Below are positions 26,041 to 34,674 of a DNA stretch of 64,000 nucleotides, in pieces. The stretch is from Bradyrhizobium manausense (GTDB lineage: Bacteria > Pseudomonadota > Alphaproteobacteria > Rhizobiales > Xanthobacteraceae). Location: positions 124,001-188,000 of the forward strand of contig NZ_JAFCJI010000005.1 in the NCBI RefSeq assembly GCF_018131105.1, written 5' to 3'. A program made the position numbers and the translations under genes. The notes beneath the pieces were generated by a model that did no database searches, was not told the DNA's origin, and saw nothing but the letters and a program-made list of their open reading frames with translations. How positions within the stretch are numbered: position 1 is the stretch's first letter; the number at the start of each line of letters is the position of its first letter.

Positions 26041-27435
26041 GTGACGATGCTTATCGATCGGTTCAACTGGTCCGCGGCACTTTCGCCCGCGCGAAACCAG
26101 CGCGACGCCGAAACGGTTCAATTCGCAAAGACCGCGCTTGCATCCGCCAAGCGCGAAGGCCTGCAACTCGCGGTGCGGGCGCGCCATGTCGCCCTCGCCG
26201 TCATCGCCTGCCTGCTCATCGTGATCAATCCCGTCTGGGAGCAACTTTACTACGTGGTGCTGCTCGGCCTGTTCGCTCTGATCGGCTGGGCCCAGGTCAG
26301 GGTTGGGCGAGTAGGCGTGTCACGGTCGGAGTTGGCGCTCATGTTTTGCGACCTGGCGTTGCTCACGTTCATCATCGTGGTCCCGAATCCGTTCGCGACC
26401 ACGCACTGGCCGGTCGCAATGCAGTACCATTTCGGTAACTTCATCTATTTCTTCGTCCTGCTCGCAGGCGCTGTACTGGCCTATTCCTGGAGAACCGTAA
26501 TTGCGGTCGGAACGTGGACCGCCTTGCTCTGGATGATCGGTATGGCCTGGGTGTGGTGGCAACCCGATCGCAATCCTGCGCTGACTGCCAGCATCGCAGC
26601 CGCGGTGGGTAGCGATCACCGGTTGTTTGCGCTGATATCGCCCGATGCCATCGAATTCGGCGTTCGCATCCAGGAGATCGTCGTCTTCATGATCGTCGCC
26701 GCGACCTTGGCTCTCGCGGTCCGCCGCAGCAACGACCTGTTGATCAGGCATGCCGCGGTTGAGCGAGAACGCGGCAATCTTGCGCGCTACTTCTCACCGA
26801 ATGTCGTGACGGAATTATCGAAGCAGGACGAGCCGCTGAAGCAGGTGCGGACGCAAAACGTCGCGGTGCTGTTCGTCGACATCGTCGGGTTCACGGCGTT
26901 TGCCGATACGCGAACGCCGGAGGAGGTCGTGCGGACGTTGCGCGAGTTCCACGGATCGATGGAGCAGGAGGTGTTTCGCCACAGCGGCACGCTCGACAAA
27001 TATCTCGGTGACGGATTGATGGCGACGTTCGGAACCCCTTTCAACGGGGCGCACGACGCCAGCAATGCGCTTCGGTGCGCCCAGGCAATGATCACCGCGG
27101 CGGACGATTGGAACGAGCGAAGAAGTGCAGCCGGTGAGCCGCCACTGCGAGTGAGCTTTGGCCTGCATTACGGGCCGGCGGTGCTTGGCGATCTCGGGAA
27201 GACCTGTTTGGAATTTGCAGTGATCGGTGCGACCGTCAATGCCGCAAGTCGCCTCGAGGCATTGACCCGAATGCTTGATTGCGCGCTGGTGGCCAGCGAC
27301 GATCTCGTCAGCCGTGCAAAGGCCGAGCTTGGCGGCGCGGCCGAAACGTTCCGGCCACTCACCGCGCGGGAGCCGCAGGCCATCCGCGGGATTCAGCAAC
27401 CGATCCTGATCTGGACCCAGCCGCGCGGCTCGTAG
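26041..27435 (+). CDS. Class III adenylate/guanylate cyclase with N-terminal membrane domain
   Basis: A 464-residue membrane-bound nucleotide cyclase. About six hydrophobic segments cover the first 230 residues, followed by a short linker (RHAAVERERGNLARYFSPNVV) typical of these enzymes and the CHD catalytic domain. Metal-binding Asp residues are seen in VLFVDIVGFTAFAD and YLGDGLMATFG, and the adenine/transition-state region is FAVIGATVNAASRLEAL. The GTG at 26041 follows GGAG by six bases; the ATG at 26047 is an alternative. It lies 126 bases after the response regulator and ends at a bidirectional terminator. Whether the product is cAMP or cGMP cannot be decided. Confidence 0.9.
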   Translation: MTMLIDRFNWSAALSPARNQRDAETVQFAKTALASAKREGLQLAVRARHVALAVIACLLIVINPVWEQLYYVVLLGLFALIGWAQVRVGRVGVSRSELALMFCDLALLTFIIVVPNPFATTHWPVAMQYHFGNFIYFFVLLAGAVLAYSWRTVIAVGTWTALLWMIGMAWVWWQPDRNPALTASIAAAVGSDHRLFALISPDAIEFGVRIQEIVVFMIVAATLALAVRRSNDLLIRHAAVERERGNLARYFSPNVVTELSKQDEPLKQVRTQNVAVLFVDIVGFTAFADTRTPEEVVRTLREFHGSMEQEVFRHSGTLDKYLGDGLMATFGTPFNGAHDASNALRCAQAMITAADDWNERRSAAGEPPLRVSFGLHYGPAVLGDLGKTCLEFAVIGATVNAASRLEALTRMLDCALVASDDLVSRAKAELGGAAETFRPLTAREPQAIRGIQQPILIWTQPRGS

Positions 27436-27482
27436 CGCGCCGCTCAACCTAAACCGCTGCGATGTCGGGACATCCAAAACAA

Positions 27483-27508
27483 AAAGCCCGGCCGATCGGC
27501 CGGGCTTT
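27483..27508. terminator. Bidirectional intrinsic terminator
   Basis: AAAGCCCGGCC and GGCCGGGCTTT flank GATC, giving an uninterrupted palindrome with A-tract on one side and T-tract on the other. It sits between the convergent cyclase and carD genes, so it can end both transcripts. Confidence 0.85.
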
Positions 27509-27537
27509 GATTGCTTGCGATCGACGCTACGAGGCGC

Positions 27538-28338
27538 TTACGCGGCCTCGTCGGCGACGGTGCTGCCGTCGCCATCGGTCTCGTCGGTGTCGCCGTCGGC
27601 ATCCGTATCGCCCTCGCCTTCGGCGGCTTCTGCCTTGGCGTTGCGGCGCGGGCTCTTGGCGAGCTGGGCCTCGATCTCCTTGACCGCTTCGGTCTCGGTC
27701 GAGTGCTGCACCACCGCGATCTCGCGGGACAGACGATCAAGCGCCGCTTCATAGAGCTGACGTTCAGAGTACGACTGCTCCGGCTGCGACTCGGAACGAT
27801 AGAGGTCGCGCACGACTTCCGCGATCGCGACGATGTCGCCCGAATTGATCTTCGCTTCGTATTCCTGGGCGCGGCGCGACCACATGGTGCGCTTGACGCG
27901 GGCGCGACCCTTGAGGGTCTCGAGCGCCTTCTTCACCAGCGCGGGCTCGGACAGCTTGCGCATGCCGACGTTGGCGACCTTCGCGGTCGGAACGCGCAGC
28001 GTCATCTTGTCCTTGATGAAGTTGATGACGAACAGTTCGAGCTTCGCGCCGGCGATCTCCTGCTCCTCGATGGCCAGGATCTGGCCGACGCCGTGAGCGG
28101 GATAGACGACGAATTCATTGGCTTTGAAGCCCTGACGCTGGGTCACGACCTTCTTTTCCTCGACCTTCGGCGCGGGCGCGGCGGCCTTCACAGCCGGCTT
28201 GGCCGCAACAACGGGGGCCTTGGCAGGGGCGGCAGGAGCAGAGGCCTTCGGAGCAACGGGCTTGGCAGCGGGAGCCTTGGCAGCAGCAGGCTTGGCAACG
28301 GTCGCTTTCGCGGCCGGTTTGGCAGTCTTGTTAGGCAT
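27538..28338 (-). CDS. carD: CarD/CdnL family transcriptional regulator
   Basis: An RNA-polymerase-binding regulator of the CarD/CdnL family that stabilises open complexes, notably at rRNA promoters. The RNAP-interaction domain begins GFKANEFVVYPAHGVGQILAIEEQEIAGAKLE and the C-terminal DNA-binding helices include VKRTMWSRRAQEYEAKINSGD. The N-terminus is Ala/Lys/Pro-rich and the C-terminus acidic (GEGDTDADGDTDETDGDG), both likely disordered. The ATG at 28338 is used (266 aa). The same Lys/Ala-rich style continues in frame upstream to a GTG at 28491, so a longer protein of about 317 residues is possible; neither start has a strong ribosome site. Confidence 0.9.
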   Translation of the reverse strand: MPNKTAKPAAKATVAKPAAAKAPAAKPVAPKASAPAAPAKAPVVAAKPAVKAAAPAPKVEEKKVVTQRQGFKANEFVVYPAHGVGQILAIEEQEIAGAKLELFVINFIKDKMTLRVPTAKVANVGMRKLSEPALVKKALETLKGRARVKRTMWSRRAQEYEAKINSGDIVAIAEVVRDLYRSESQPEQSYSERQLYEAALDRLSREIAVVQHSTETEAVKEIEAQLAKSPRRNAKAEAAEGEGDTDADGDTDETDGDGSTVADEAA

Positions 28339-28590
28339 TGCGCTTCTTTTGTTCTTCGAGGACTTTGCAGCCGGCGGCGCCTTGGCAGCGGCCCGACCCT
28401 TGGATGCGCTACGGCTGGCCGCGGCGACTTTTTTGGCCTCCTTATGGGAAGCCCTCGCTGAAGTACTCTTTTTACGCGTTTTCTGTGACACAGCCTGCGC
28501 GCGGAAACTGCCACGCCCCTGTTCGACATTTGGTTTCACGGGAACCCAACGGGGCCAACTGGGCTGACGGGGGTTCAGCTTAATGTGCCC

Positions 28591-28618
28591 AATATAGCAC
28601 ATTTCCCGCAAAAATCAA
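28591..28618 (-). promoter_or_regulatory. Sigma-70-like promoter for carD
   Basis: On the minus strand TTGATT (28618-28613) and TATATT (28596-28591) are separated by 16 bases. Transcription would start near 28584, leaving about 90 bases to the GTG at 28491 or about 245 to the ATG at 28338. The stretch 28339-28590 shows no other gene. Confidence 0.55.
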
Positions 28619-28687
28619 TGATTTAGGGGTCTTGAGGGCTGGTTTTCGACGCTGACGACGGTATTAGGGTTAAGTTTACGCCGGAAT

Positions 28688-29026
28688 TTAGTCTCCGGAG
28701 CCGGGGTTCGGAGAAAAATATTTCTCGAACTTCCCTTCCATGCCGTCGAATTCCTTGGCGTCCTCGGGTGATTCTTTCTTCTGGGTGATGTTCGGCCAGC
28801 TCTTGGCGTACTGGGTGTTCACTTCCAGCCACTTTTCCAGGCCCGGTTCCGTGTCCGGCTTGATGGCGTCGGCGGGGCATTCCGGCTCGCACACGCCGCA
28901 ATCGATGCACTCGTCCGGGTGGATGACGAGCATGTTGTCACCCTCGTAGAAGCAGTCGACCGGGCAGACCTCGACGCAGTCGGTGTACTTGCACTTGATG
29001 CAGTTTTCAGTGACGACGTAAGTCAT
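28688..29026 (-). CDS. fdxA: 7Fe ferredoxin FdxA
   Basis: A 112-residue ferredoxin carrying one 3Fe-4S and one 4Fe-4S cluster. The N-terminal motif CIKCKYTDCVEVCPVDCF and the second motif CIDCGVCEPECPADAI supply the cluster cysteines; the tail TEPGLEKWLEVNTQYAKSWPNIT is typical of the FdxA (Azotobacter FdI-like) family. It is a low-potential electron carrier in the cytosol; the redox partners are not defined by the context. It lies downstream of the S4-domain gene and upstream of carD on the same strand, an order common in related genomes. Confidence 0.95.
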   Translation of the reverse strand: MTYVVTENCIKCKYTDCVEVCPVDCFYEGDNMLVIHPDECIDCGVCEPECPADAIKPDTEPGLEKWLEVNTQYAKSWPNITQKKESPEDAKEFDGMEGKFEKYFSPNPGSGD

Positions 29027-29169
29027 CCAACGCTCCGAAAAGCTCTTTTAAAAGTCGCGGCTTGCGTAGCGCGGATGGCCCCGCGCTGCAAGGTCGGGAA
29101 GCCCCGATCATGACGGCTTTATGTGGTTGATCGACCAAGAAATGAATGCGAAGCGCAACTAATTGCGCT

Positions 29170-29451
29170 TTACGTCGCCGAGCTCTTCGCGCCGAGCTCC
29201 TCGTAGAGCACGCGCGCCGAAGCCGCATCGCCGCGGCGCTCGCTGAAATCAATCACCTTCAACACGCGCACCGTGCGATCGAGCGCGACGGTGATGACGT
29301 CGCCGATCTTGATCGCGTGCCCCGGCGACTTCTCGCGCGTGCCGTTGATCCGGACGTGTCCGGACTCGACGAGTTCAGCCGCTGAGGTGCGCGCCTTCAC
29401 GACCCGCGCGTGCCACAGCCATTTGTCGAGGCGCTGCCGCTCGGTGGTCGT
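29170..29451 (-). CDS. S4-domain RNA-binding protein (Hsp15-like), apparent ACG start
   Basis: A 93-residue S4 RNA-binding protein of the Hsp15 type, which in E. coli binds stalled 50S subunits. The domain reads RLDKWLWHARVVKARTSAAEL then VESGHVRINGTREKSPGHAIKIGD. The domain begins upstream of the only normal start (GTG 29400, which would delete the first helix), and no ATG, GTG or TTG exists in frame between there and the upstream stop. An ACG at 29451 gives the N-terminus TTERQRLDKW and sits seven bases after AAGGAG (29464-29459), so an ACG start, or a mutated ATG, is inferred. The gene begins four bases after the helicase stop region and is coupled to it. Confidence 0.75.
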   Translation of the reverse strand, partial: TTTERQRLDKWLWHARVVKARTSAAELVESGHVRINGTREKSPGHAIKIGDVITVALDRTVRVLKVIDFSERRGDAASARVLYEELGAKSSAT

Positions 29452-29455
29452 GGGA

Positions 29456-32400
29456 TCACTCCTTCCGACCGGCGAGTTGCTCTTTCAGCGCGGCAAGCTT
29501 GGCGAACGGCGAGTTCGGGTCAGCGGGACGATCGCGCTCACGCGGATTCGCGCTCGAAGCGTAGGGACGCAGCGACGGCCCGCCCTGACGGTCGCGGCCC
29601 TTGTCGCGGTCGCGGCCACGATTGTCGCGACCCTTGTCACGATCGCCGCCGAACTTCTTGTTGTCGCGATTGCGATCGCGATCCTTGTTGTCGCGGTCCT
29701 TGCCCTGGAAGCTGCGATTGCGATCGTCGCGCCCTTCCTGGCGCGGTGCGCCCTCGCCACCTTCGCGCGGCTTGCGGAAATCTCGGCCGCCGTCGCGACG
29801 ATGACCGCCGTGACGATGGCGCTCACCGCGCTTCTCGCCATCAGCGGCCTGCGCGGCCTCGCCGTCGGCAGGTGCAGCGCCAGCCTCAGCACCGGCCTGC
29901 GGACGCTGGTTGTTGTGGCGCTGATGACGGTGGCGCTCGTGGCGCGGCTTGCGATCCTCGTGACGGCCACCGGGGCGCCAGACTTCGACGAGCTCAGGCT
30001 CGGCGGGCGCGGCAGCAGCTTCAACGGGCGCAGCGGCATCGGGAGAGGCGGCGGCTTCCACAGCCGCGGTTTCGGCAGGAGCCGCTTCAGCAGCACTCTC
30101 AGCGGGCGCAGCAGCCTCTTCCGCCGGCGGCGCGATGCCCGGGGCATCTTCGGGCGTGACGGGCGCTTCAGGCGAGGCCTCGAGCGCCGGCTCTTCGTGA
30201 ACGGGCTCGTCGTGCTGCTCCATGCCGGGCGCGTCTTCGACAGTGACAGCTTCGATCGCGGCATCTGCGGGCGCCGCAGTCTCCTCGGTCGCAGGCGCCT
30301 CGGCAGAAGCCTCAACAGCCGGCGTCTCCGCGGCAGCAGGCGCAGCCGGCTTTGGCGGCAGCGGCGCACGCTTCTCCATGCGATAGCCGAGCGCGCGCAG
30401 GACCGAGGCAAAGTCCTCGCCGGCGGAGCCGGTGAGCGAGGTCATCGCCTGCGTCACCACGAAGCCGCGGCCGTCGAATGCACCGGCGGGCTTTTCTCCG
30501 GGCGAATTCTCGCGCCAGGCCAGCGCCGGGCGGATCAGGTCGGCCAGGCGTTCCAGAATGTCGACGCGAACGGCGCGCTCGCCGGCCTGCTTGTAGCCGA
30601 GCACGCGATAGGCATCGCGCGGCAGGCTCTTGTCGACCGGGAACGAGGTGCGGCCGGACGAGGCCAGATGCTGCGCGCCCGACAGCGCCGACAGATCGAC
30701 ATTGTCCTGCTTCAGCGCCCACAAAAGTGCTGCGAGCGCACGCGCGGCGGGCTTCAGGATGCCGGGGAAATAGATGTGATAGGCGCCGAAGCGGACGCCG
30801 TATTTGCGCAGCGTCGCGCGCGAGGGCTGGTCGAGATCCTTCAGCTCATTGGCGATCTTCGGACGCTCGAGCACGCCGAGCGCCTCGACGAGCTGATAGG
30901 CGATGCCGCGGGCGATACCCGTGACGTCCTCGGCCTTCGACAGCTCGAACATCGGCCCGAGCAGCTTTTCGATATGCGTCTTGAGCCAGAGGTCGAGCCG
31001 CGCCTGCACCTTCTCACGCGGGCCACCGGTGAGCCGCTCGTCCGAGATGATGCGGATGCGCGGATGCAGCGCCTCCTCTGCGGCGGTCAGCCGGGCCACG
31101 GCGTCGCCGGTCCAGCGGATGGTGCCGTCCGAGGTCAGCACGAACTGGTCGTCCGGCGCGTTGCCCAGTTTTTCGGCGCGCGCATTGATCTCGCCGGCGA
31201 GCACCGCTTGCGCGGCAGCCTGCAAGGCTTTCGCATCGGAGCCGGCTTCCGCCGCATCCGGTGCAAAGGTGAAGCCATCGAGGCGGCCGATGACATGGCC
31301 TTCGACGATGACTTCGCCGGTCTTGCCGATTTCCGTATTCAAGCTCGTGTTCTCCCGCAGGCGGCGCATCAATACACTGGTCCGGCGATCAACGAAACGC
31401 TCAGTCAAGCGTTCATGGAGCGCATCCGATAATTTATTTTCGACCTCGCGGGCGATTCCCTGCCAGCGTTCGGGGTCTTTCAGCCAGTCCGGGCGGTTGG
31501 CGACGAAGGTCCAGGTGCGAATTTGCGCGATCCGGGCCGACAGCGTGTCGATATCGCCGTCGATGCGGTCGGCCTGGTCGATCTGGGCCGCGAACCAGGA
31601 ATCGGGGATGCAGCCCTTCTGCATCAGGAAGCCATACAGCGTGGTGACCAGTTCGGCATGGGCGGCCGGCGACAGTTTCCGGTAGTCCGGGACCTGGCAG
31701 GCGTCCCAGAGCCGCTCCACGGCGGCCTTGCCATGCGCGATATCGCGCACATCGACGTCGCGGGCGGCGTGGTCGAGCACGCGCATGTCTTCGGCGATCG
31801 GCGCCCGCGTCAGCGTCTCGTGGCCGGGCGCGAGGTTCAGTGAGACCTGGAGCGCGCCGAGGGAGGAGAAATCCAGCTTCGAGTTGCGCCATTGCAGCAT
31901 CTTGACGGGATCGAAGATGTGGTTCTGGAGCGCATTCACCAGCTCGGGCTCGAACGGGCCGCAGCGGCCTGTCGTCCCGAAGGTGCCGTTGCGCGTGGCG
32001 CGCCCCGCACGGCCGGCGATCTGCGCGAATTCGGCCGGCGTCAGGCGGCGGAACTGGTAGCCGTCGAACTTGCGGTCGGAGGCGAAGGCGACGTGGTCGA
32101 CGTCGAGATTGAGGCCCATGCCGACAGCGTCGGTGGCGACGAGGTAGTCGACGTCGCCGTTCTGGAACATCTCGACCTGCGCATTGCGCGTGCGCGGCGA
32201 CAGCGAGCCCAGCACCACGGCCGCGCCGCCATGCTGGCGCTTGATCAGCTCGGCGATGGCGTAGACCTCGTCGGCCGAGAACGCGACGATCGCGGTGCGG
32301 CGCGGCTGGCGCGTGATCTTGCGGTCGCCGGCGAATTCCAGCTGCGACAGGCGCGGACGGGTGATCATGGAGACGCCGGGCAGCAGCCGCTCGATGATCG

Positions 32401-32839
32401 GGCGCATGGTCGCGGCGCCCAGCAGCAGCGTCTCGTCGCGGCCGCGGCGGTTGAGGATGCGGTCGGTGAAGACGTGGCCGCGTTCCAGATCGGAAGCGAT
32501 CTGGATCTCGTCGACGGCGAGGAAGGAGACATCCAGGTCGCGCGGCATCGCCTCGACGGTGGAGACCCAATAGCGCGGATTTCTCGGCTTGATCTTCTCC
32601 TCGCCGGTCACGAGCGCGACCGCCTCGGGGCCGACGCGGGCGACGATCTTGTTGTAGACCTCGCGCGCGAGCAGCCGCAGCGGCAGGCCGATCACGCCCG
32701 AGGAATGCGCGAGCATCCGTTCGATGGCGAGATGGGTCTTGCCGGTGTTGGTCGGCCCGAGCACCGCAGTGACGCCGGCGCCGGGCACTCGATCGGAAGG
32801 CGCGCGCTCGGAAGCGAAGGAGGAGGAAGAGAAAGCCAT
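29456..32839 (-). CDS. Suv3-like DExH-box RNA helicase with long disordered C-terminal tail
   Basis: A 1127-residue superfamily 2 helicase. The N-terminal motor has Walker A GPTNTGKT (28-35), DEIQ (110-113), VLGSLSPRTRNAQVEMFQ and the motif VI region QIAGRAGRATRNGTFG, closest to Suv3-type helicases that unwind RNA for degradation. A Suv3-like C-terminal region follows to about residue 800. The last 300 residues are Ala/Glu/Pro-rich, then Arg/Asp/Gly-rich with repeated KDRD/RDRD units, probably disordered and RNA-binding. The start at 32839 is the first ATG of the conserved frame. The S4-domain gene follows at once, which fits a role in RNA or ribosome metabolism. Confidence 0.9.
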   Translation of the reverse strand: MAFSSSSFASERAPSDRVPGAGVTAVLGPTNTGKTHLAIERMLAHSSGVIGLPLRLLAREVYNKIVARVGPEAVALVTGEEKIKPRNPRYWVSTVEAMPRDLDVSFLAVDEIQIASDLERGHVFTDRILNRRGRDETLLLGAATMRPIIERLLPGVSMITRPRLSQLEFAGDRKITRQPRRTAIVAFSADEVYAIAELIKRQHGGAAVVLGSLSPRTRNAQVEMFQNGDVDYLVATDAVGMGLNLDVDHVAFASDRKFDGYQFRRLTPAEFAQIAGRAGRATRNGTFGTTGRCGPFEPELVNALQNHIFDPVKMLQWRNSKLDFSSLGALQVSLNLAPGHETLTRAPIAEDMRVLDHAARDVDVRDIAHGKAAVERLWDACQVPDYRKLSPAAHAELVTTLYGFLMQKGCIPDSWFAAQIDQADRIDGDIDTLSARIAQIRTWTFVANRPDWLKDPERWQGIAREVENKLSDALHERLTERFVDRRTSVLMRRLRENTSLNTEIGKTGEVIVEGHVIGRLDGFTFAPDAAEAGSDAKALQAAAQAVLAGEINARAEKLGNAPDDQFVLTSDGTIRWTGDAVARLTAAEEALHPRIRIISDERLTGGPREKVQARLDLWLKTHIEKLLGPMFELSKAEDVTGIARGIAYQLVEALGVLERPKIANELKDLDQPSRATLRKYGVRFGAYHIYFPGILKPAARALAALLWALKQDNVDLSALSGAQHLASSGRTSFPVDKSLPRDAYRVLGYKQAGERAVRVDILERLADLIRPALAWRENSPGEKPAGAFDGRGFVVTQAMTSLTGSAGEDFASVLRALGYRMEKRAPLPPKPAAPAAAETPAVEASAEAPATEETAAPADAAIEAVTVEDAPGMEQHDEPVHEEPALEASPEAPVTPEDAPGIAPPAEEAAAPAESAAEAAPAETAAVEAAASPDAAAPVEAAAAPAEPELVEVWRPGGRHEDRKPRHERHRHQRHNNQRPQAGAEAGAAPADGEAAQAADGEKRGERHRHGGHRRDGGRDFRKPREGGEGAPRQEGRDDRNRSFQGKDRDNKDRDRNRDNKKFGGDRDKGRDNRGRDRDKGRDRQGGPSLRPYASSANPRERDRPADPNSPFAKLAALKEQLAGRKE

Positions 32840-33329
32840 GTCTAAATGATTAGGTAGTGGCGAATGGGGCGAATGTCAGTGCTGTTTGAGGCAATGGGGT
32901 GCGCCGCCGTCATGCCCCGGCTTGACCGGGGCATCCGGCACGCCGTGGCCTGCCCGCTCGGCGTGGGAGCAGAAATCCTCGCGCAACTGTCTCACTTTGC
33001 GACGCTTTTCCCGTTCGTTTTAAGCTTCGGAACGACTCTAGAACGAATCGCGGCCGAATCGCTGACTCCCTTCGGAGTCCTGTTCCGTTCACGCAACATG
33101 TCGCGGGACTCTTGTTTCCTGCGCACTAGATGGAGTTTTGGGTCGCCGCACAAGCGGCGATGGGGTGACGGATTTGGTTAAGTTGGGGACGACGCGGAGT
33201 CGAATCAGAATCGGCGGGGAGTCAAATGGATTCCGGAAAAAGCCGACCACCCAGCTCATATCAGCGAAAACAACCCCATGCACAGTAGCCAAGCCATTGA
33301 TATGACTGGGGGCGTTCAGCAGCGGCGCC
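32840..33329. other. 490-base intergenic region without a gene
   Basis: No coding frame here has convincing codon use. It contains a hairpin at 32911-32933 (ATGCCCCGG / CCGGGGCAT around CTTGA) of the dispersed-repeat type, and a smaller one near 33143-33158 (CGCCGC / GCGGCG). No tRNA, terminator T-run or promoter stands out. The helicase promoter must lie in its left part. Confidence 0.5.
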
Positions 33330-34205
33330 TTACTGCGTCTTCGCCACCCGCGGCGGCTGGGCGGTGGTGATGAAGCTGGTCGCTTCGAGCATCGCAGGGC
33401 CCAGCGGCGTCGGCACTTTCAGCCAGAACGGGACCAGGATCCGGGTCCCCGCGACCGGCGCGAGCGCGATCTCGATGTTGCGCTGGGCGGCGAGGTATTT
33501 GATCACGGGGCGGTCGGGGATGTAGCCGGCGACCGGCACGAAATAGAGCGCGCAGACCACGACCGGGCCCTTGTAGCCCTTCTCGGCCTTCACGGTCTCC
33601 ATGCGCTTGAAATCGAGCTTGAGCTCGTAGCGCATGCGGCCGTCGAACACGGACGCGCTGCCGTGGCAGGCCTCCGGCGACAGCACCTCGCCGTTGCCGG
33701 GGACGCGGACCAGCGAGGCCGTCATCGGATCGAACACGCCGCGGCGATGCGCGTCGGTGACGACGATGCGGTCGGCATCAACAGGCGGCTCCGGAACGAT
33801 GCCGAACTCCTTCACATTGCCCTTGTCGAGGGTGATGTGGATCTCTTCGGTCTTCTTCGAGGTGGTGGTGGAGGCGTGGTAGGCGGTCGCGACCAGCGCG
33901 CCGTTGACGACGCGCCCCTGCGAGGCGCCGGTGCCGGACCCGCCCGCGAACGATTTCAGAATACCGGTGGTGCCGCCGGAGGCCGCCGCCGAGAACACGT
34001 CGTCCTGGATGTCGATGTTCCAGGCGCCGCGGCCGACCGGAATGCCCGCCAGCGAGGCCTCATATTGCGCCTCGAGCTTGCCCTGCGCGGCCGCCGGCGC
34101 AGCCCCCCACGCCAGGACCAGCCCGCCGAGAGCGGCCAGCGCCAGCCTGCCGGTTGAACGCAACCGGGGCGGAAAGGGGAAAGACGTGTGCACGAGACGG
34201 TCCAA
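33330..34205 (-). CDS. DUF3108 domain-containing exported protein
   Basis: A 291-residue protein of unknown function with an N-terminal hydrophobic export segment (LALAALGGLVLAWGAAPAAAQ). The mature part starts KLEAQYEASLAGIPVGRGAWNIDI and contains VFDPMTASLVRVPGNG and GRMRYELKLDFKRME, as in periplasmic DUF3108 proteins of alphaproteobacteria. The predicted fold is beta-rich. It is monocistronic and divergent from rpmB. The ATG at 34205 lies several residues before the signal; a shorter start cannot be excluded. Confidence 0.85.
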   Translation of the reverse strand: MDRLVHTSFPFPPRLRSTGRLALAALGGLVLAWGAAPAAAQGKLEAQYEASLAGIPVGRGAWNIDIQDDVFSAAASGGTTGILKSFAGGSGTGASQGRVVNGALVATAYHASTTTSKKTEEIHITLDKGNVKEFGIVPEPPVDADRIVVTDAHRRGVFDPMTASLVRVPGNGEVLSPEACHGSASVFDGRMRYELKLDFKRMETVKAEKGYKGPVVVCALYFVPVAGYIPDRPVIKYLAAQRNIEIALAPVAGTRILVPFWLKVPTPLGPAMLEATSFITTAQPPRVAKTQ

Positions 34206-34366
34206 TCCGGAAGCGAGTGATTGTTATTTAAGCCTGTTACAGCCGCAAGCAATGCATCCAGGCGTCACAAGCCGGGAACTCACCGGACTATTCGGGGGCG
34301 ATTGCGCCCTTTATGTGATGGTAAGGCGTTTTAAACACTGCCGTTTTTGTGATTGAGGAGCCCGGG

Positions 34367-34533
34367 CCCGGATACCTCTCCCGCTTTCGGGAGAGATCGC
34401 GCGCAGCGCGGGTGAGGGCTTTCTCCTCTGGGGGGCGCTAACTGCTGCCCCACTCCCGCGGAGACTCCCCATCACCCGGAATCCGCGCTAATCGCGCGCA
34501 TTCCGGCCTCTCCCCGCACGCGGGGAGAGGCGA
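34367..34533. repeat. Intergenic inverted repeat with CTCTCCCG-type arms
   Basis: Two nested palindromes: CTCTCCCGCTTTCGGGAGAG near 34377 and CCTCTCCCCGCACGCGGGGA near 34508. With the sequence between them they form a composite element resembling intergenic repeats of rhizobial genomes. It lies in the 469-base gap 34206-34674, upstream of the rpmB promoter, and nothing else is seen there besides that promoter and leader. Confidence 0.6.
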
Positions 34534-34550
34534 AAAGACCGGCCAAAACC

Positions 34551-34579
34551 TTGACGTCCCGCCCCTTCCCCCCTATACG
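34551..34579 (+). promoter_or_regulatory. Strong sigma-70-type promoter for rpmB
   Basis: TTGACG (34551-34556) and TATACG (34574-34579) are exactly 17 bases apart. The predicted start near 34586 leaves a leader of about 90 bases before rpmB. The leader contains GCCCCCG and CGTTGGGGG, which can pair around the middle and might serve autoregulation by a ribosomal protein. Confidence 0.7.
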
Positions 34580-34674
34580 TCCGCCCGCTCCCTGCAAGGA
34601 CGAAAGAATTAGCCCCCGTGGCGCCCAGAATGGCGGCCGCACCCGTTGGGGGATCAGCTTTAAGGATTTCTACC

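Noticed and set aside
29398..29400. GTG at 29400 as start of the S4-domain protein
   Set aside because: It would remove the first conserved helix (RLDKWLWHARVV) and has no ribosome site, unlike the ACG at 29451.
29273..31432. 719-residue plus-strand open frame opposite the helicase gene
   Set aside because: It is antisense to the Arg/Ala/Asp-rich helicase tail; high GC removes stops, and the translation is Arg/Leu/Val low-complexity with no family features.
33170..33320. Possible tRNA near the GAGTCGAATC sequence
   Set aside because: No acceptor pairing, no proper T-loop consensus and no cloverleaf could be drawn.
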